A DNA stretch of 64,000 nucleotides from Hirudo medicinalis (Eukaryota > Annelida > Clitellata > Hirudinida > Hirudinidae): positions 91,350 through 155,349 of the forward strand of contig MPNW01000172.1 in assembly GCA_011800805.1 (NCBI GenBank), read 5' to 3'. Under the pieces are notes generated by a model. That model searched no databases. It was not told the DNA's origin and was given only the letters and a program-made list of their open reading frames with translations. Shown in pieces: positions 8,940-21,582 of this stretch (its first letter is position 1; every line of letters begins with the position of its first letter). The translations under genes were made by a program, and so were the position numbers.

Positions 8940-11900
8940 ATGCAACCAAATCGTTCCAAGTTTGACCCAAGTTTCTCCTACATCAACATCGTCGTGACCG
9001 TCATCATCATCATTCTCCTGCTATGCTGCTTTCCTCAGAGGATCCTCTCAGAAAATGTCTTTGAGTCTCACAGCGATGGGGACGCCATCTGCGCAGAAAT
9101 GGAAAAATCGAACGAAGAGAGCTCCGGAGGCAGGCAAGAAAAAGCAATCCACGCTCATCCAGGTGAGTCTGGAACGAATGAATCGTCGAGAACAAATAAG
9201 CAGAGAAGTTTGATCTTCAAAGATGCTGACGATGAAGACGATGACGAAACAGATGCACAGAATGAGAAATATGAGCCCACTTTAAGCATAAATTCAAGTC
9301 GTTTTGTCAGAAATCATCCTTTAATGGGTGAGAAACATTTCTTGAGTTTGAATAAATACATTTCTGAATATTAATTCAATAATTTGTTGAATACTTAGGA
9401 ATTCGAGCAATGTTTTCGTCAATTGAGCGTTGAGTCTGCAATCGTTTGGTTTGACATGTTGACCAATTCCACTTAAGGAGTGAGTAAAGACAAACGTATT
9501 GCTGCATTTGCCACAAAGCACTCCGATAATTAGTTTTGCATTTGACAAAATTTAAGAGATCTTACAAAAGTAAATATTTTTAGATAAAAAAAAATCCATG
9601 CAATAATTTAATGCAATTTGTTTGGAGCCCAAATTTATAACTAAAGCATTGGGGTTGATAGAGATCGCAAAGATTGATGCAAACAACAACAACAATAATA
9701 ATAAACAATCGAATAATAGCAAATATAAACAAAGTATTATTTCAATTGCATCAAATAAAAATTTCGAGATTCGTACCAGGAATTTGCTTCGCTATTAAAT
9801 GTGTTCGCTCAAATTTTTTGTTTCAAATGAAAATACATTTTTGATTGGAACCGTGGCTTTAATCAAATTCCAAGGGCTCTGGAAGCATGGACTGCAAATT
9901 AAGTGCACTTTCAAAATAGAACCCAAAATATTTAGAAATTACACGGGTTTACGTACAACGTTTTTGAATCAAGATAATAAACAATACCAGGCAATCAATG
10001 CTCATTTGATCTGCCAAGATGTGATTACAAATTTTTATTTCGATTGCTTTCCGACATCTTCTTTGGAGAATTCTTCATTTTGTTGATAAATAGCTTTCAA
10101 TGGCCTCTGAAGTTTGAGCAGTGGTGGTGTTTGTTCAAGAAACGGTGAATTTTAGATTTTTTTCAGTTTGAACAACTTTTTTTACAAGAGGTTGTAATCT
10201 GGGAATTTGTAACGCTTTTGGGTTTTGTGTTTTTTGGCCGATGAAACATTGAACTACAATCACAACATAATTCATGTATTAATAGTTAGCTACGTGTTAG
10301 TGTTGATGACTGAAGAGGTCATTTACTTGTGGAATTTCTTCAGGAGTTATTGACTTTGTGACTTTAATGTCTCATTGCGATGCGGCAAAATATCTAGGCT
10401 GGGTTTGCTTGTCTTAACCATCATTCTTTCGTTCTAGATTTTCTATGAATATTTTTCACTTCAGGATTTTTTAAGCTCGTTGAAATGATTTGGTATTTTC
10501 AAGGGAGATGGTCCATTTGTAATCCAGGATGCTTGACGTGGATATGCAGATGTCGAATCGAGATTAGATCTTCGTAATATATAAAATAAATATATGCATA
10601 TGTAAATATTATCAATAATAGCAATCAAAACTGAGAATAAATTTTAAAAAATCCATTAAATATTTTACGCTATGGTTGAAATTTTAAAATGAATTCGGAA
10701 TTTATTTTAGAATATGCAAATAATGACTGAGGAATATTAAATTGTCCAACAAAAATAGAATTATTCTGACTAAAATATTTAAAACCATCAATTTTCTATC
10801 AAAAATGTTGTGAATCCCCTTCCTGGAGCTTTTAAGTTGCGAGTTTTTATTTAAAGAGGATTTATTTAATATTAACGATTAATTATATTAAATTTAACGA
10901 TTATAAGATTAACGATTATTAATATTAAAGAAATATTTACGAACACAGATTAATAATAACATTTATTGGAGTTTAAATGCAGACGTTTTTGTGTCAAAAT
11001 GTGTGATGTGATTGCAATTTAATTTTGTTGGACCTGAAAAATTATTAAAAAAAAACTTCATAATGCTTCATAACTTTTGTTTTCAGTCAACATCTCAAGC
11101 GAGACGCCATACAGGGGAGTGATTTTACAAGCACGTCTTGCTTCGACAGGAGCCAAAGTGGGTCATTTCATTGACGACACAGAAAAAACGAACCAATCGA
11201 ATCTGTGGGAAGTAGGTCATCACAAAAATTCTTCCTTTCGAACTTTGAACTGCGGAAATAGGCACAAGTACCACCACCACTCGCACACCTCATCACCACC
11301 AAATACCAGCAACAACAGCAAGGACAACAGCAACAACAAGGACACACTGGTTCATTGGACTGACGATGATCATCACAGAAGCAGTTCGTATTTATGGATG
11401 TATTCGGACGGGGAAGATCTGAGGAGTCAATTCATTTATTTCGTGTCAGTTTATTGAAATAATTACAGCTAACTACAATTATAATGATCGTAAATAATAT
11501 TCATCTAATGCAAGGCCAACGGATAAATCTGTACTCAGGAAAGTATTTGTATTCCATTTATCCAGTCAAACGTCACATTCAACGTTGGTTCTCATCTTTC
11601 CAATTACATCTCCGTCCTCCCGGATTTCACGGAATCCCCTTTTATTCGTCGTCTCATTGCTTCGTAATCCCATTTAATATTTCAGACGCATTTTCCCATA
11701 TTTTTCAAAATTAAACTTTTATAATTGAATATAAAATCCCGATGATTTTGATGACGATCATCAAGTTTAAATTTCATTGCGACATAAAATAACAGGTTTT
11801 TTTTTTTTACATTAAATGACAGTTTTATTTCAATGTGCAACCAATTCCCACAAAAATATTTAACTTCAACAATTTTGTCTCAATTTGTTGGACTAAGAAG

Positions 11901-12819
11901 AGATTACTTCAACAGAAAAAAGAAATCATGTCCTTTCGCAAACACATTCCGGTCAACATGCCCTAATTAGCGCATTGTAATCACCTTATTCTTATTATCA
12001 TATTCGCATTAACATAATCTAATTAAAGCATCTGATTAACATAATTGAATTATCTTATTCTAATTAGCTTTTCCAACCAATTCCTCTTATTTATTCCATC
12101 AACAGCCCACTAACGAATGACGTCACAAACAGCCACAATTATTGAAGAATAGCTTCTCATTAAATGCAATTAAAACTGAGTTAGAATTTTAAATTGACAT
12201 GAATTATTTAGAAATCAAGTCAAGAAATTATTGACCTTCAGTTCACTGGACTCTCCAGAAATAATGAATGCACCCCTCAAAGCATAATTGTGGAGAATAA
12301 ATGATAAATCATTAAATAAAAATGATTGCAATTGATATTATGTCCGACTAATAATAATAATATTAATAACAATAACAACAACAACAATACAAATACAATA
12401 TAATATTAATAATAATAATATAATAGTGATAATATTTAAATCATACAAGTCTGCTGAACATTTGCAGAACCAACATTTGCACAGGAAAAACAAAGTGCTG
12501 GAGAAACATCACATCTACGTTTCTTGCATTTGACCGAGGTGAGCAGTCGTCATCAGTCGTCATCAGTCGTCATCAGTCGTCATCAGTCGTCATCAGTTGT
12601 CATTGTGACGACACTCGTCATTAAATGCAATTCATTACCAACTTCTGACATGATGTCACCTACTTTTCATAGCAGTTAATCTTGTTACTGAATTATTATT
12701 TTGAACATTTTTAGATTTAAAATTCATTGCACTTAATTAAATTAAAGAAAATATCAAATAAGCTGAATTTCTTTGTTTTATTTATTGCCCAAAAAATACT
12801 ATTCGATGCCAACAGATCG

Positions 12820-12856
<37 letters not shown>

Positions 12857-14898
12857 GTTTTATATTGTAAATATTGAAAAATATTTGCAAATGAATTGAT
12901 AAATTTATTCATTTAATCACAATATTCAAGTAAGCATCCACACGGCAGACACGAAAGCGTCAAATTAATAATTTGTTATCCGAATACAATTTCGTTACAA
13001 AAGTTTAAAATTCTTCTTCAGACCTCGTCAAAATCGATACATCAGAATGCGGGAAGACCAAGGGATGTTTCAGGTTTGCTGTTTTTATCACATAATCTGT
13101 TCACATAAATATTACAAATAATATAAAAATTAGAAATTAAATAATTTTTTTAACTGCACAAATTAAATTTAAAGAACCAACTTCAGATTTCCAGGGCAGC
13201 AAAATCGAAACTGCGATTGGTTGACGTGTCAATTTCTCTTGACCTATCATGTCACGGGCACCGAGGCACACTTTGAAATGAGCGGGAAATCAGCATGGAT
13301 AGCAGTCGGCTTCTCTTCAGATAACAGAATGGTTTTATTTTTTTGAATTCCTTATTTTAATGCAAACAAATATGATATTAAGTGTAATAATTAATATTTG
13401 AAATAAAATTTATAATTTTGAAACGATCAAATTTTAAGCAGCAATGTTAATTAGACTGAAATTAATTAAGAACAATCATTGAATGATTATCTTACAGAGC
13501 TCACGAACAATGAATATGCATGATGTGATCAACAAGAAATGAATATTCATTGTGGTTAATTAATATTCACAAGGGAGGGGACGACGTCTTCATGTGTGTG
13601 AGGTCACGTGCAGGGGTCGAAATAAGGCGTTACGTCACTGAACTGGGTCACGTTTCGCCCACTTTGGTTGAGAAGCACCCCTTCTACAACATGGTCAGTG
13701 GGCCACTTATTAAGATCGTGTGTATTTTTAAAACGTAAAAATGGAAACGGAAACAAAATGAAAGTGAATTTCCTCCTGCAAACGTGAATTTCAAAAATTC
13801 AATTTAGGAATAAATTTTCAACCTTCAAAGCTATTTTTTCTTTTGTTAACGAAATTATTGAACTGAGATAAGAATAACTAGTTCAAAGTGATTAATTATT
13901 CAAATAGCAATTATAATGTTATAATTTGCATAAATTGCAAAATGTTCAATATGATGTAAAAAGTGCATTACACATGTGCATTACATGTGTTTTCATTCAC
14001 ATTCAGATAAATACTTTAATTTTCATGAACAATTTTTTAACTTAAAAAATGTTTTAGAAATCATTCTTAACAGGAGTGGAGTGCTTAAATATATTTTTGA
14101 TTTTTCATTCATAAATAGATCGTAAAATTATGAATCAAATCAAATCTAGTTTATTTCAAACATGATTTGTCTCGATTCAAATGATTATGATTTAAATTTA
14201 CACGATTCAAAATCACATACACTCACATAAATTATTCATTTTAATTACTAACATATTTTAAGATAAAATAAAAAAACATTGACTTGGAAAATCTAAAATT
14301 TAAAATATCATCATCAGGAGGGTTCTGCAATTGGATTCGAGTGGTCATCAAATCCCTCAAATGTGACCTTGACCTGCAGGTTCAGTCGACCTCTGAAGGT
14401 CAAGTACGACCAATCGAGTGTTGATTTAAGCGCCACCTGGTTTCAACTTTATGCCTGGGGACCTGTCTCATCCAGTGAGACTTTATTCCATTTCCAGAGA
14501 CCACTTTTAAGATGATAAAAAAATATTCAATAAATAAATGCAACAAATGAAAGAAACACATCTTTGGTTTAGATTTATTTGATTAAAGTCCTTGCATAAC
14601 TGAGATGATTTGGACTGAAACACATCTCTCTTGTATTGTCAAGTTGTATTTTTTAGCATCCTCACTCACAACACAGGAAAGATATCTTTATTTATTTATT
14701 TGATTAAAGTCCTTTGCAGGTGATACCATCCTCAGGCATCCTCTTGAGCGACCATTGACATCAGGAGCCAAGGTGACCTTGAAAACAACTCGGAATGAAG
14801 TGGCCAATGATGCAACAAGTCTTCGTACTTCTTTTAAAAACTTTTCATTCATTCTCATTCTCATTGCTGTTGTTGTTATTGTTGTTGGCGCTTGCTGA
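8940..14898 (+). CDS. reeler + DOMON single-pass membrane protein, FRRS1-like
   Basis: Eight exons: 8940-9327, 11087-11444, 12468-12538, 13022-13073, 13187-13331, 13574-13693, 14318-14474 and 14720-14898, with consistent phases; 489 residues. Order: hydrophobic N-terminus (residues 13-32), acidic linker (DADDEDDDETD), reeler domain from about 129 (NISSETPYRGVILQARL), DOMON domain from about 280 to 445 (ECGKTKGCFR, WIAVGFSSDNRM, GGDDVFMCV, TCRFSRPLK, WFQLYAWGP) and a C-terminal helix (ILILIAVVVIVVG) before the stop. FRRS1 proteins normally continue into a cytochrome b561 domain for transmembrane electron transfer; here that domain is absent and replaced by a short anchor. The reeler domain carries a His/Asn/Ser-rich insert (HKYHHHSHTSSPPNTSNNSK). 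A DOMON domain can bind haem or sugar; the actual ligand is unknown. Start chosen as the first ATG ahead of the hydrophobic segment; a polyadenylation signal follows at 15031. Domain calls are firm; a more 5' exon is possible. Confidence 0.85.
9328..11086 (+). other. large first intron of the reeler-DOMON gene
   Basis: 1.76 kb between the phase-1 donor at 9328 and acceptor at 11086. It contains a 95-residue open frame (9799-10086) without splice signals or motif. Otherwise AT-rich, nothing else seen. Confidence 0.7.
12544..12605. repeat. 10-bp minisatellite (CATCAGTCGT)n
   Basis: Five to six head-to-tail copies of CATCAGTCGT, the last with one change, directly after the exon 3 donor of the reeler-DOMON gene. 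Confidence 0.95.
12822..12857. repeat. (TTA)n microsatellite
   Basis: About 11 TTA units inside an intron. Confidence 0.95.
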
Positions 14899-15030
14899 TG
14901 AAGTTAAGGAACCAATTAACATATCCGCGATTTCATCCAGCAGATCAATTGGTTGGAAAAGTGTCTGTGGGCAAATAGCTTTTCATTTCTTGATGTCGTA
15001 ATAATATCTCAATTGATTGACGTGTTTTTG

Positions 15031-15036
15031 AATAAA
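15031..15036 (+). promoter_or_regulatory. polyadenylation signal AATAAA for the reeler-DOMON gene
   Basis: AATAAA 133 bp downstream of the stop codon at 14898. Confidence 0.55.
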
Positions 15037-15378
15037 TGCTTTTAAAGTCTTATTTCAAGTCTTTTCTGACCATCGTCATTTGAAGCAAAAATTCAAACAT
15101 TTGCGGCGAACTGAATTTTTAAATTAGTTTCCAATTAAATTGGTTGAATTATTTTTATTCAGTTTATACAAATTTCTTATAGCAAAAAAAACACATGAAA
15201 CATGTAAGAGCTGTTTTCGTTGAGAAGCCTACCAATGAATCATGAGAACACCAGGTATATCACCACTTTGTCATCACTTTCATGTCATGTCACCAACTGC
15301 ACGATAATTTGTTTAAAATTAGACTTTAATTTCAAGAAAATATTTCCAACAAAAATGTGCATTAAGTCATTCGTCGTG

Positions 15379-15386
15379 TGACGTCA
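15379..15386. promoter_or_regulatory. CRE/ATF palindrome TGACGTCA upstream of the GLIPR2-like gene
   Basis: Full 8-bp palindrome 127 bp before the ATG at 15513, a plausible promoter position. At least four other perfect copies occur in the window (12118, 16996, 49521, 58623). Confidence 0.4.
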
Positions 15387-15512
15387 GAAAAAAAATGTTT
15401 ACCAACCACAACCCCGATTTTAATCGATAGAAAAAAACTCGCTCGTAATGAAAAGCCAGCGGATGCTAACAACTTTCTGATGACTCAAACATCTCAAATG
15501 AACTGAAGTGAA

Positions 15513-17920
15513 ATGGCAGACAACAAAAAGTTCATCGATGAGTTTATGGAGGCCACGAATATTTACAGGAAGAGGCACCAGGTGGAGGGATTGACTTATA
15601 ACCGGGACATTTCGAAAATTTCACAAGATTGGGCAGACAAGTTGGTAAAGACGAACGTCATGAGCCACAATAAAAACCCAAAATACAAAGGTGAAGAACT
15701 CGGAGAAAACATTGCCATGAGATTCGATAGCGCTCAGTCTTATTATTCTGGTGAGAATTTATTATTATCATTATTATTATTATTTCTATCAAAATAATTC
15801 TTATTACTTGCCTCTTATTTCAAACAATTCCTCGATCTTTAAGAATGATTATTGGTTATATTTTTATCATAAATGTGATTCTTTCGTCATTCAAAGTCAG
15901 TGAACTTTACATCCATTTGAAATCAACTTAATTGAACGCCAAATAACTTGTAAAATACTGGGAAAAATATAAACGGCTTTTACCTGTATTAACTAATAAT
16001 GTATTCACAAATAAGGTCTTATGGAATTAACTTTTGATTCCCCAGGACATCGAGCTGTTGGTCAGTGGTATCAAGAAATTGAAAATTACAATTTCAAAAC
16101 TCACAAAGGAAATTCTACTGGTAAGTAATTTCTCATCGAAAAAGGCATTTCGCCACTGCAAGATTGTAATATTTACTCTGACCTTGACTTTATTATTAAA
16201 AAAATTATAATACTTATACTATCTAATATTATCTCATATATTATATTATCTTATATTATCTCAACCTTCAGTTTAACCCTGAACCGAGCCCTAACACAAC
16301 CTTTGCAGTAGTCAGGACATTAGTTAGAGTTCTTTGCATGTAGAACATTTTAACGAATAATTTCGACTTGTGAGTTCATCATGCGCACTCTCTTGATATT
16401 GTTCGTTGCTTGTTTTTTTTTTATATTCCAAATTACAAATTCTAAGTGGTTGAACGACATGTGAATGTCAGTTCAAGGTCATTTGTCGGATAAATTTTTA
16501 TTCGTGTTTTGCTTGGATCTTAAGCAGACGATATCGATTATCAACCATGAACTAAGCAAGCTGAATTGCTGTGTATTTTGTTATTTTGTTGCACATGAAC
16601 AGTCACTCTCAGGCTGAGTTAGTTGTATATCGTATCACATGAAACATGAAAAATAAATAAGTTATATCCTAATAACAGTTATATAGAGTTTACAATTACT
16701 CATTAAGATGTGAATATGAATGTTTACAGAAATATTTTAAAGTAGGTTTAAAAGGTAAGAAAGGTTGAAAAGCAACAACAACGCACCCACACGTCAACTT
16801 AATACAATTCTTTTGTAACAAAGGCCTTAAATCGAATTTTCGAATCGAATGTTACTACAAATTGAACTTGTTGTTCAGCCCAATCGGCCGTAGTCTTTGA
16901 ATTACGTCACAAATTGCTTATTTGAAAATTTATGTAAGGATTTGTGACACGGAAGGAAGACTAGTGAAGAAATGTCAACTAAATGTTGTTAATTATGACG
17001 TCATGCACGACTTGGGCTGAAGACCAACATGGCTCAATTTCAAGTTACTGGAAAAAACCATTTGTAGATGGAGCTTTCAGACCAGCAAGAAATAAAGTCC
17101 TCAGATAATTTCTGTGGCTTGGTTGGGGTCGCATAACTCCCCAATTCCTCCTTAGAGGGGGGGTTGAAATAACGAGGATAAAGAAAATGTAAAAATAAAA
17201 CAGTTAATGGACAGAGTCTTCTGGTTTGTTATTTGGAAAAGTTCCTGCAAATTAGATCATTTTAAACTCAATAATCTCGTAAATTTTAAGACTTCTTACC
17301 ATTACATATAAAGTAAATGTAAGTAATATACATTTTAAAAAATTAAAATTGTTCATTTATTATAAATAAATACATGATAAATAATGAATTACATGATAAA
17401 CAATTAATTACACGATCATAAATGACGTAATAAATAATAATAAAGGCCACTTCACTCAATTGGTTTGGAAAGGAAGCAAAGAAGTGGGAGTTGGAAGAGC
17501 GAAAACAAACGATGGAAAGTGGATTGTGAGTGTAAATTAATTCCAAACGTTTTAGTCTAACGTGTGCCAACAGAAATATTATCAATAAAAATGTTATTTA
17601 TGCGCTGCATTTTTATTATTACTGCATTTCGTACTATTACATTCTCATTGTTGTTGTTATAGTAGCTGCTGATTTATTGCGAAATTCAGAAATTAGACAT
17701 TACAAAAAATAATTTTTAACAACGTAACATTTAGTAACTCAGAAATAAATACTTTAGCATAATATAAACGAATTAACAAAGTGAATGTTGTTGTAAGGTT
17801 GTGGCAAATTACTATCCAGCCGGAAATATAATTGGTCACTACGATTCGAACGTCTTTCCATCAGTTAATGGGAACACTTCAATCCTAGTATCTCCCGATG
17901 AACAGTTATCAGGTAATTAA
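15513..17920 (+). CDS. GLIPR2: GLIPR2 / GAPR-1-like CAP-domain protein
   Basis: Four exons: 15513-15750, 16046-16120, 17446-17525 and 17798-17920; 171 residues, close to the roughly 154 of vertebrate GLIPR2. The CAP (SCP/PR-1) domain fills the protein: FMEATNIYRKRHQVEGL, MSHNKNPKYKGEELGENIAM, the signature GHFTQLVWKGSKEVGVGRA and the second signature VVANYYPAGNIIGHYD. There is no signal peptide, as expected for the cytoplasmic, Golgi-associated branch and unlike secreted CAP proteins. Glycine-2, myristoylated in vertebrate GAPR-1, is absent (the protein starts MADNKK). The last exon is taken to stop at TAA 17918-17920, but TCAG|GTAATT just before it could also be a donor, so a further exon is possible. 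An AATAAA follows at 18010. Confidence 0.9.
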
Positions 17921-20021
17921 TTACTAATTTATTCAACCTAATGTTAATAACTTGTTTATTCGCAAGATCATATTTTGTACTAAAATATTTAAAAAATTTT
18001 CGAAATATAAATAAAAGGCAGATTGAAAAGGTTCAGATTAAGCTATGAATGAATTGTTAACCATATCAAACGCCTCATAACCGGGCGATACGTTGTCAAC
18101 TCAAATCGGTCACAAAGTTATTTGGGCTTTCTTTCTTTATTTCTTTATTTCTTTCATTTTAATGTCAATGATGGCCTTAAAACTTCTCGTGCTATCACGT
18201 TGCTACGTGATGGCGCACATTCACACTTCACCCGGGTCCACCACAATGTTATTAATATTTGTAAATGAATAAATTATATGTTCTTTTATAAAACTGATTA
18301 CTTGATTGAAAATAATTTATTGAAAATTATTATTTAGATCCAATGTTTCATATCTCAATTTATAAGCTTTTATTTATAGGCCGTAATAAGAAATGAGTCG
18401 ATTTTTTTTTTATGTCAAGCACTTATATCTTTTAAAATCACTTAAAAAAGGCCATCTTTCAATTTACAAATGTACAATTTAGAAATGTAATCAAATTCAC
18501 GTCAAATCAAAAGTTAAACAAAAACCCCTTTCATAAGAAATTGTTGGCCACTTGAAACCTTCTTTACCGGCAGATTCATCAATGCCTGACGAGTCCTCCT
18601 TAAGTGAAAATTCAGAATATTGAAGAAGAAGCTCATTTGGATGAATTTTCCCGCAGTGATAAATGGACTGATAGATGGATGGTTGGGTGGATGGATGCAC
18701 CGATGCATGGATAGACAGATGCATGGATAAGGATTTCAAGTCGATCTCTTAGATGAAATGAAAATGCTTGTGCGCAACGCTATTAGACATCCTGAGTTAA
18801 TTATTTAGGATTAAATTGGTTTAATCCAAGTAAAACCAAATAGTTTAATGTTACACAATAAGCCACCTTATCGTTGCAACTGACTAGTTGAATTGTATCA
18901 GTTGGAATATTTCAAACTTTCGAGGCTTATCAATGTCACTACACATCATTCACTACAAATCATTCACCCGATATCACCTGACATATCGAACCTGATCATA
19001 TTTCGTTGCGAGCAAATCAGACTTCACACAATAAAGAATGTCAGTTGTTTCAATCTTCTAAATCTTATTTACTTATTTACCCTCATCCTGATGTTTTGGT
19101 TATTTTTAGAAATTGTCTTTTCATTAAAGGTGATTGCTTTAGTCTAATTTTTAATATTGATTAGAAAAATATTAAATATATACAATATATTCTAATTTCA
19201 TCATTTTGATTGAAATGATGCTTTTGAAATACTTCATATTTGTGCAAAAAAATGGTACAAGTGCTATTTAATTAGCATGTCATTAGTCATGCATCATTAT
19301 TGTGATGCAGTGCAGAATGCGTAACAATTAAAATGGTTTTTAACTGTTGCGAATACATGAATATAGGTGAAACTCTGACAAAATTACATCAAACTCGGTT
19401 CTAAGAAGCTCATCAGATAATATCCATCCACATATTTCATGCACTTCAGCTCAGAAAATGTCTTTCACATAAATGCAGAAATGAATTCACGAGCAAACTT
19501 TTTTAAATGAACAAATTAGTCATGTCGAATGCATTTGTAAAACTTGATCAACACATCCATCTTTAAATTTCTTTCAAGATGTCACTGGATTGCAAATTGA
19601 TAACTCGCATTCTTAAATAAGGAAGTAAGTCTTCAATGACAGAGTAAAACAGATTTTAGAAGTTAATTATTTAATTTCTGACGAACTGGAATCATCCATA
19701 TCAGAAAAACAGTTCTGTATAAATTGTGTGATTCTTAAACCTGAACCAAAATTATGAAGCTATATGCTATCATTTCAGTAGTTGCGCATGTTTCCATTTC
19801 TAATTTTTCCATTTTCATTTTTTTGTCGCGAGCCGGAAAGAGACCTTGGAGGACTACACCCGAATTTCATTACATGAATAACTGATAATGACCTTGGAAA
19901 GTAGAACTGGTACTCAAATGTCTGCAATAATTATTTTGATTTTGCAATGAAAATTACTTTGTCCACTTTGGCACATCATTAATAGCCATAAATAGATTAA
20001 GGGAAGTCTCAATAGTTGCAG
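17921..20021. other. intergenic DNA between GLIPR2-like gene and next gene
   Basis: AT-rich. 18100-18260 holds a slightly more G+C-rich open stretch and 18660-18725 a GGAT-rich microsatellite. The missing 5' exons of the gene ending at 21582 should lie here or within the next gene, but I could not identify them. Confidence 0.4.
19754..19885 (+). CDS. 43-residue ORF with signal-peptide-like N-terminus (tentative)
   Basis: ATG at 19754, stop at 19883-19885. The first ~25 residues are hydrophobic (MKLYAIISVVAHVSISNFSI); the remainder has the dibasic site AGKR followed by PWRTTPEF. The layout is like a miniature secreted peptide precursor, but the length is at chance level and no homologue comes to mind. 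Confidence 0.15.
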   Translation: MKLYAIISVVAHVSISNFSIFIFLSRAGKRPWRTTPEFHYMNN

Positions 20022-21582
20022 GAGATGGAAGGGATCCCCTCTGGAGTTTCCAAGATTCATTTGCTTTTGCTTTCAAGTCAAGTGAGGGTAAGTAAACTGA
20101 ATAGCTTTGGAAAACTTGGTGTTTGAACAAAGTCGAAAGAACCAGTGAATTAGGATTTCCTCGGCAATGTTTACAAAAAATGAATAATAAGAATATGTTC
20201 AGTAAACTGATTAATGCAGCTTCCTTGTTGAAAACTGACTGAAAAATCGTTATATTTTAAAGCAACTGAATAAAGAATAAGTAAGGCACCTATTGAAATT
20301 TCAGAATATTTTTGGAGAACGAAAAGATAAAAATTTTTTGGCAAATTATTAATTGATTTGTAAACAAACAATAGGCTTGTTATTATTTAGCACTGAAATA
20401 TTTCGCCTTGGATTTGGAACTTGTAGAACTTTGTTCTAAATAAGTCTAATGAGTCTTTAAGATACGTTTATAGATACATTCTAATTTCCATTCGTCCGCT
20501 TGTTGGCATGGTACAATAAGATTTTAAGAATGGTTAAATAATTAATAATAACAACTTGTAATAGGTTAAGAAAAAACATAAGTATACGTTTATCAATGTT
20601 TAAAGTTTAAGTCTTTAAAACATTCAATCAGCTTACTAAGTTATTAGACTTAAAATGTTGCCAAGAAATGTCCAAATTTTGAATGTGAATTTGAAGAATT
20701 ATGTTTTTAAATTACTTTTCAGCTGATGCCCGCAACGTAAAGACAACTTATGATGACCAAAAAGCGGTAGTGAAGAACATATTTTATTAATTTAACCTTC
20801 AATTTACTCTCTTAAGCGAAATGCAGGTTTGAAGGATCATAAATAATGCGTTGCGAAGACATCCGCAATCAGTCATGCTAGCTCATAAATCGCATGATCC
20901 ATTGTGCCAAATATGTTATGTTTAAGTCCGCTGTGAATGACGGAATGTAAAACGTTAAGTCGTGATATCTTAATGAGACTTAATGAGAGATAAGAATTAA
21001 AGCGAAAACTGTTTTGCTTAAATCCATAAAACGTTACCATGTATTTCTTCTCGATATTTCAATTAACCATTATTCCTCGACCAATAGTCTAAAAATGCTC
21101 CAAAATCTACCAATGTCGGACAACTGAAAGGCGAGAGTGTCTCAACAAAAATAGTCAGGAAAATCATTAAAAAAGGTTCGGATGTTCGAATGGAAGAAAC
21201 CATCACCACAACCAGGGTAAGTCCTGACGGGAAGACCAGTGTCAACACCCAGAAGGTCATCAGACCCCCCACTGAGGAGGAATTAGAAGTGAGTTGAAAT
21301 TCAGGTATATTTTACAAGTAAAAAAATAATTTTCGATTATTTCTACTTAAATTTTTTCTCGGAAATTAGACTTATTTTGTAGTGCCTAATGTTGCATCAT
21401 ATAATTTTACTAATAACATATAGAATCTAATTAAATCACTCAATCTCAGAAGGACTGATCTGCTCAATGAATTTCTATGTTTTATTGAGAATTTAGATTC
21501 TGTAACGTTAATACTTTGATTCGAACATTTCATGCTTTATTGATTATAACCGTTTCATTTGCAGAAATTTAAGATGAAGTAG
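20022..21582 (+). CDS. unrecognised gene, last four exons (5' end not found)
   Basis: Exons 20022-20087 (phase 1 on entry), 20723-20766, 21088-21288 and 21565-21582, with the stop TAG at 21580-21582. All junctions are GT-AG and phases agree, giving 109 codons. The reading contains DPLWSFQDSFAFAFKSSE, NVGQLKGESVSTKIVRKII and VRMEETITTTRVSPDGKTSV, ending PPTEEELEKFKMK. It is hydrophilic, Lys/Thr/Glu-rich, with no membrane segment. A polyadenylation signal lies at 21723. The splice agreement makes this a real gene in my view; I do not recognise the family and give no function. The start exon should end in phase 1 somewhere upstream of 20022. Confidence 0.6.

Noticed and set aside
9799..10086. 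95-residue ORF in the first intron of the reeler-DOMON gene
   Set aside because: No splice signals, no motif, composition of surrounding intron.
12544..12605. Short regular repeat considered as a CRISPR-like array
   Set aside because: Units are head-to-tail with no spacers, in an intron of an animal gene; it is a minisatellite.
18497..18739. Minus-strand frames with His/Pro/Ser-rich start
   Set aside because: GGAT-rich low-complexity sequence; no splice or domain support.
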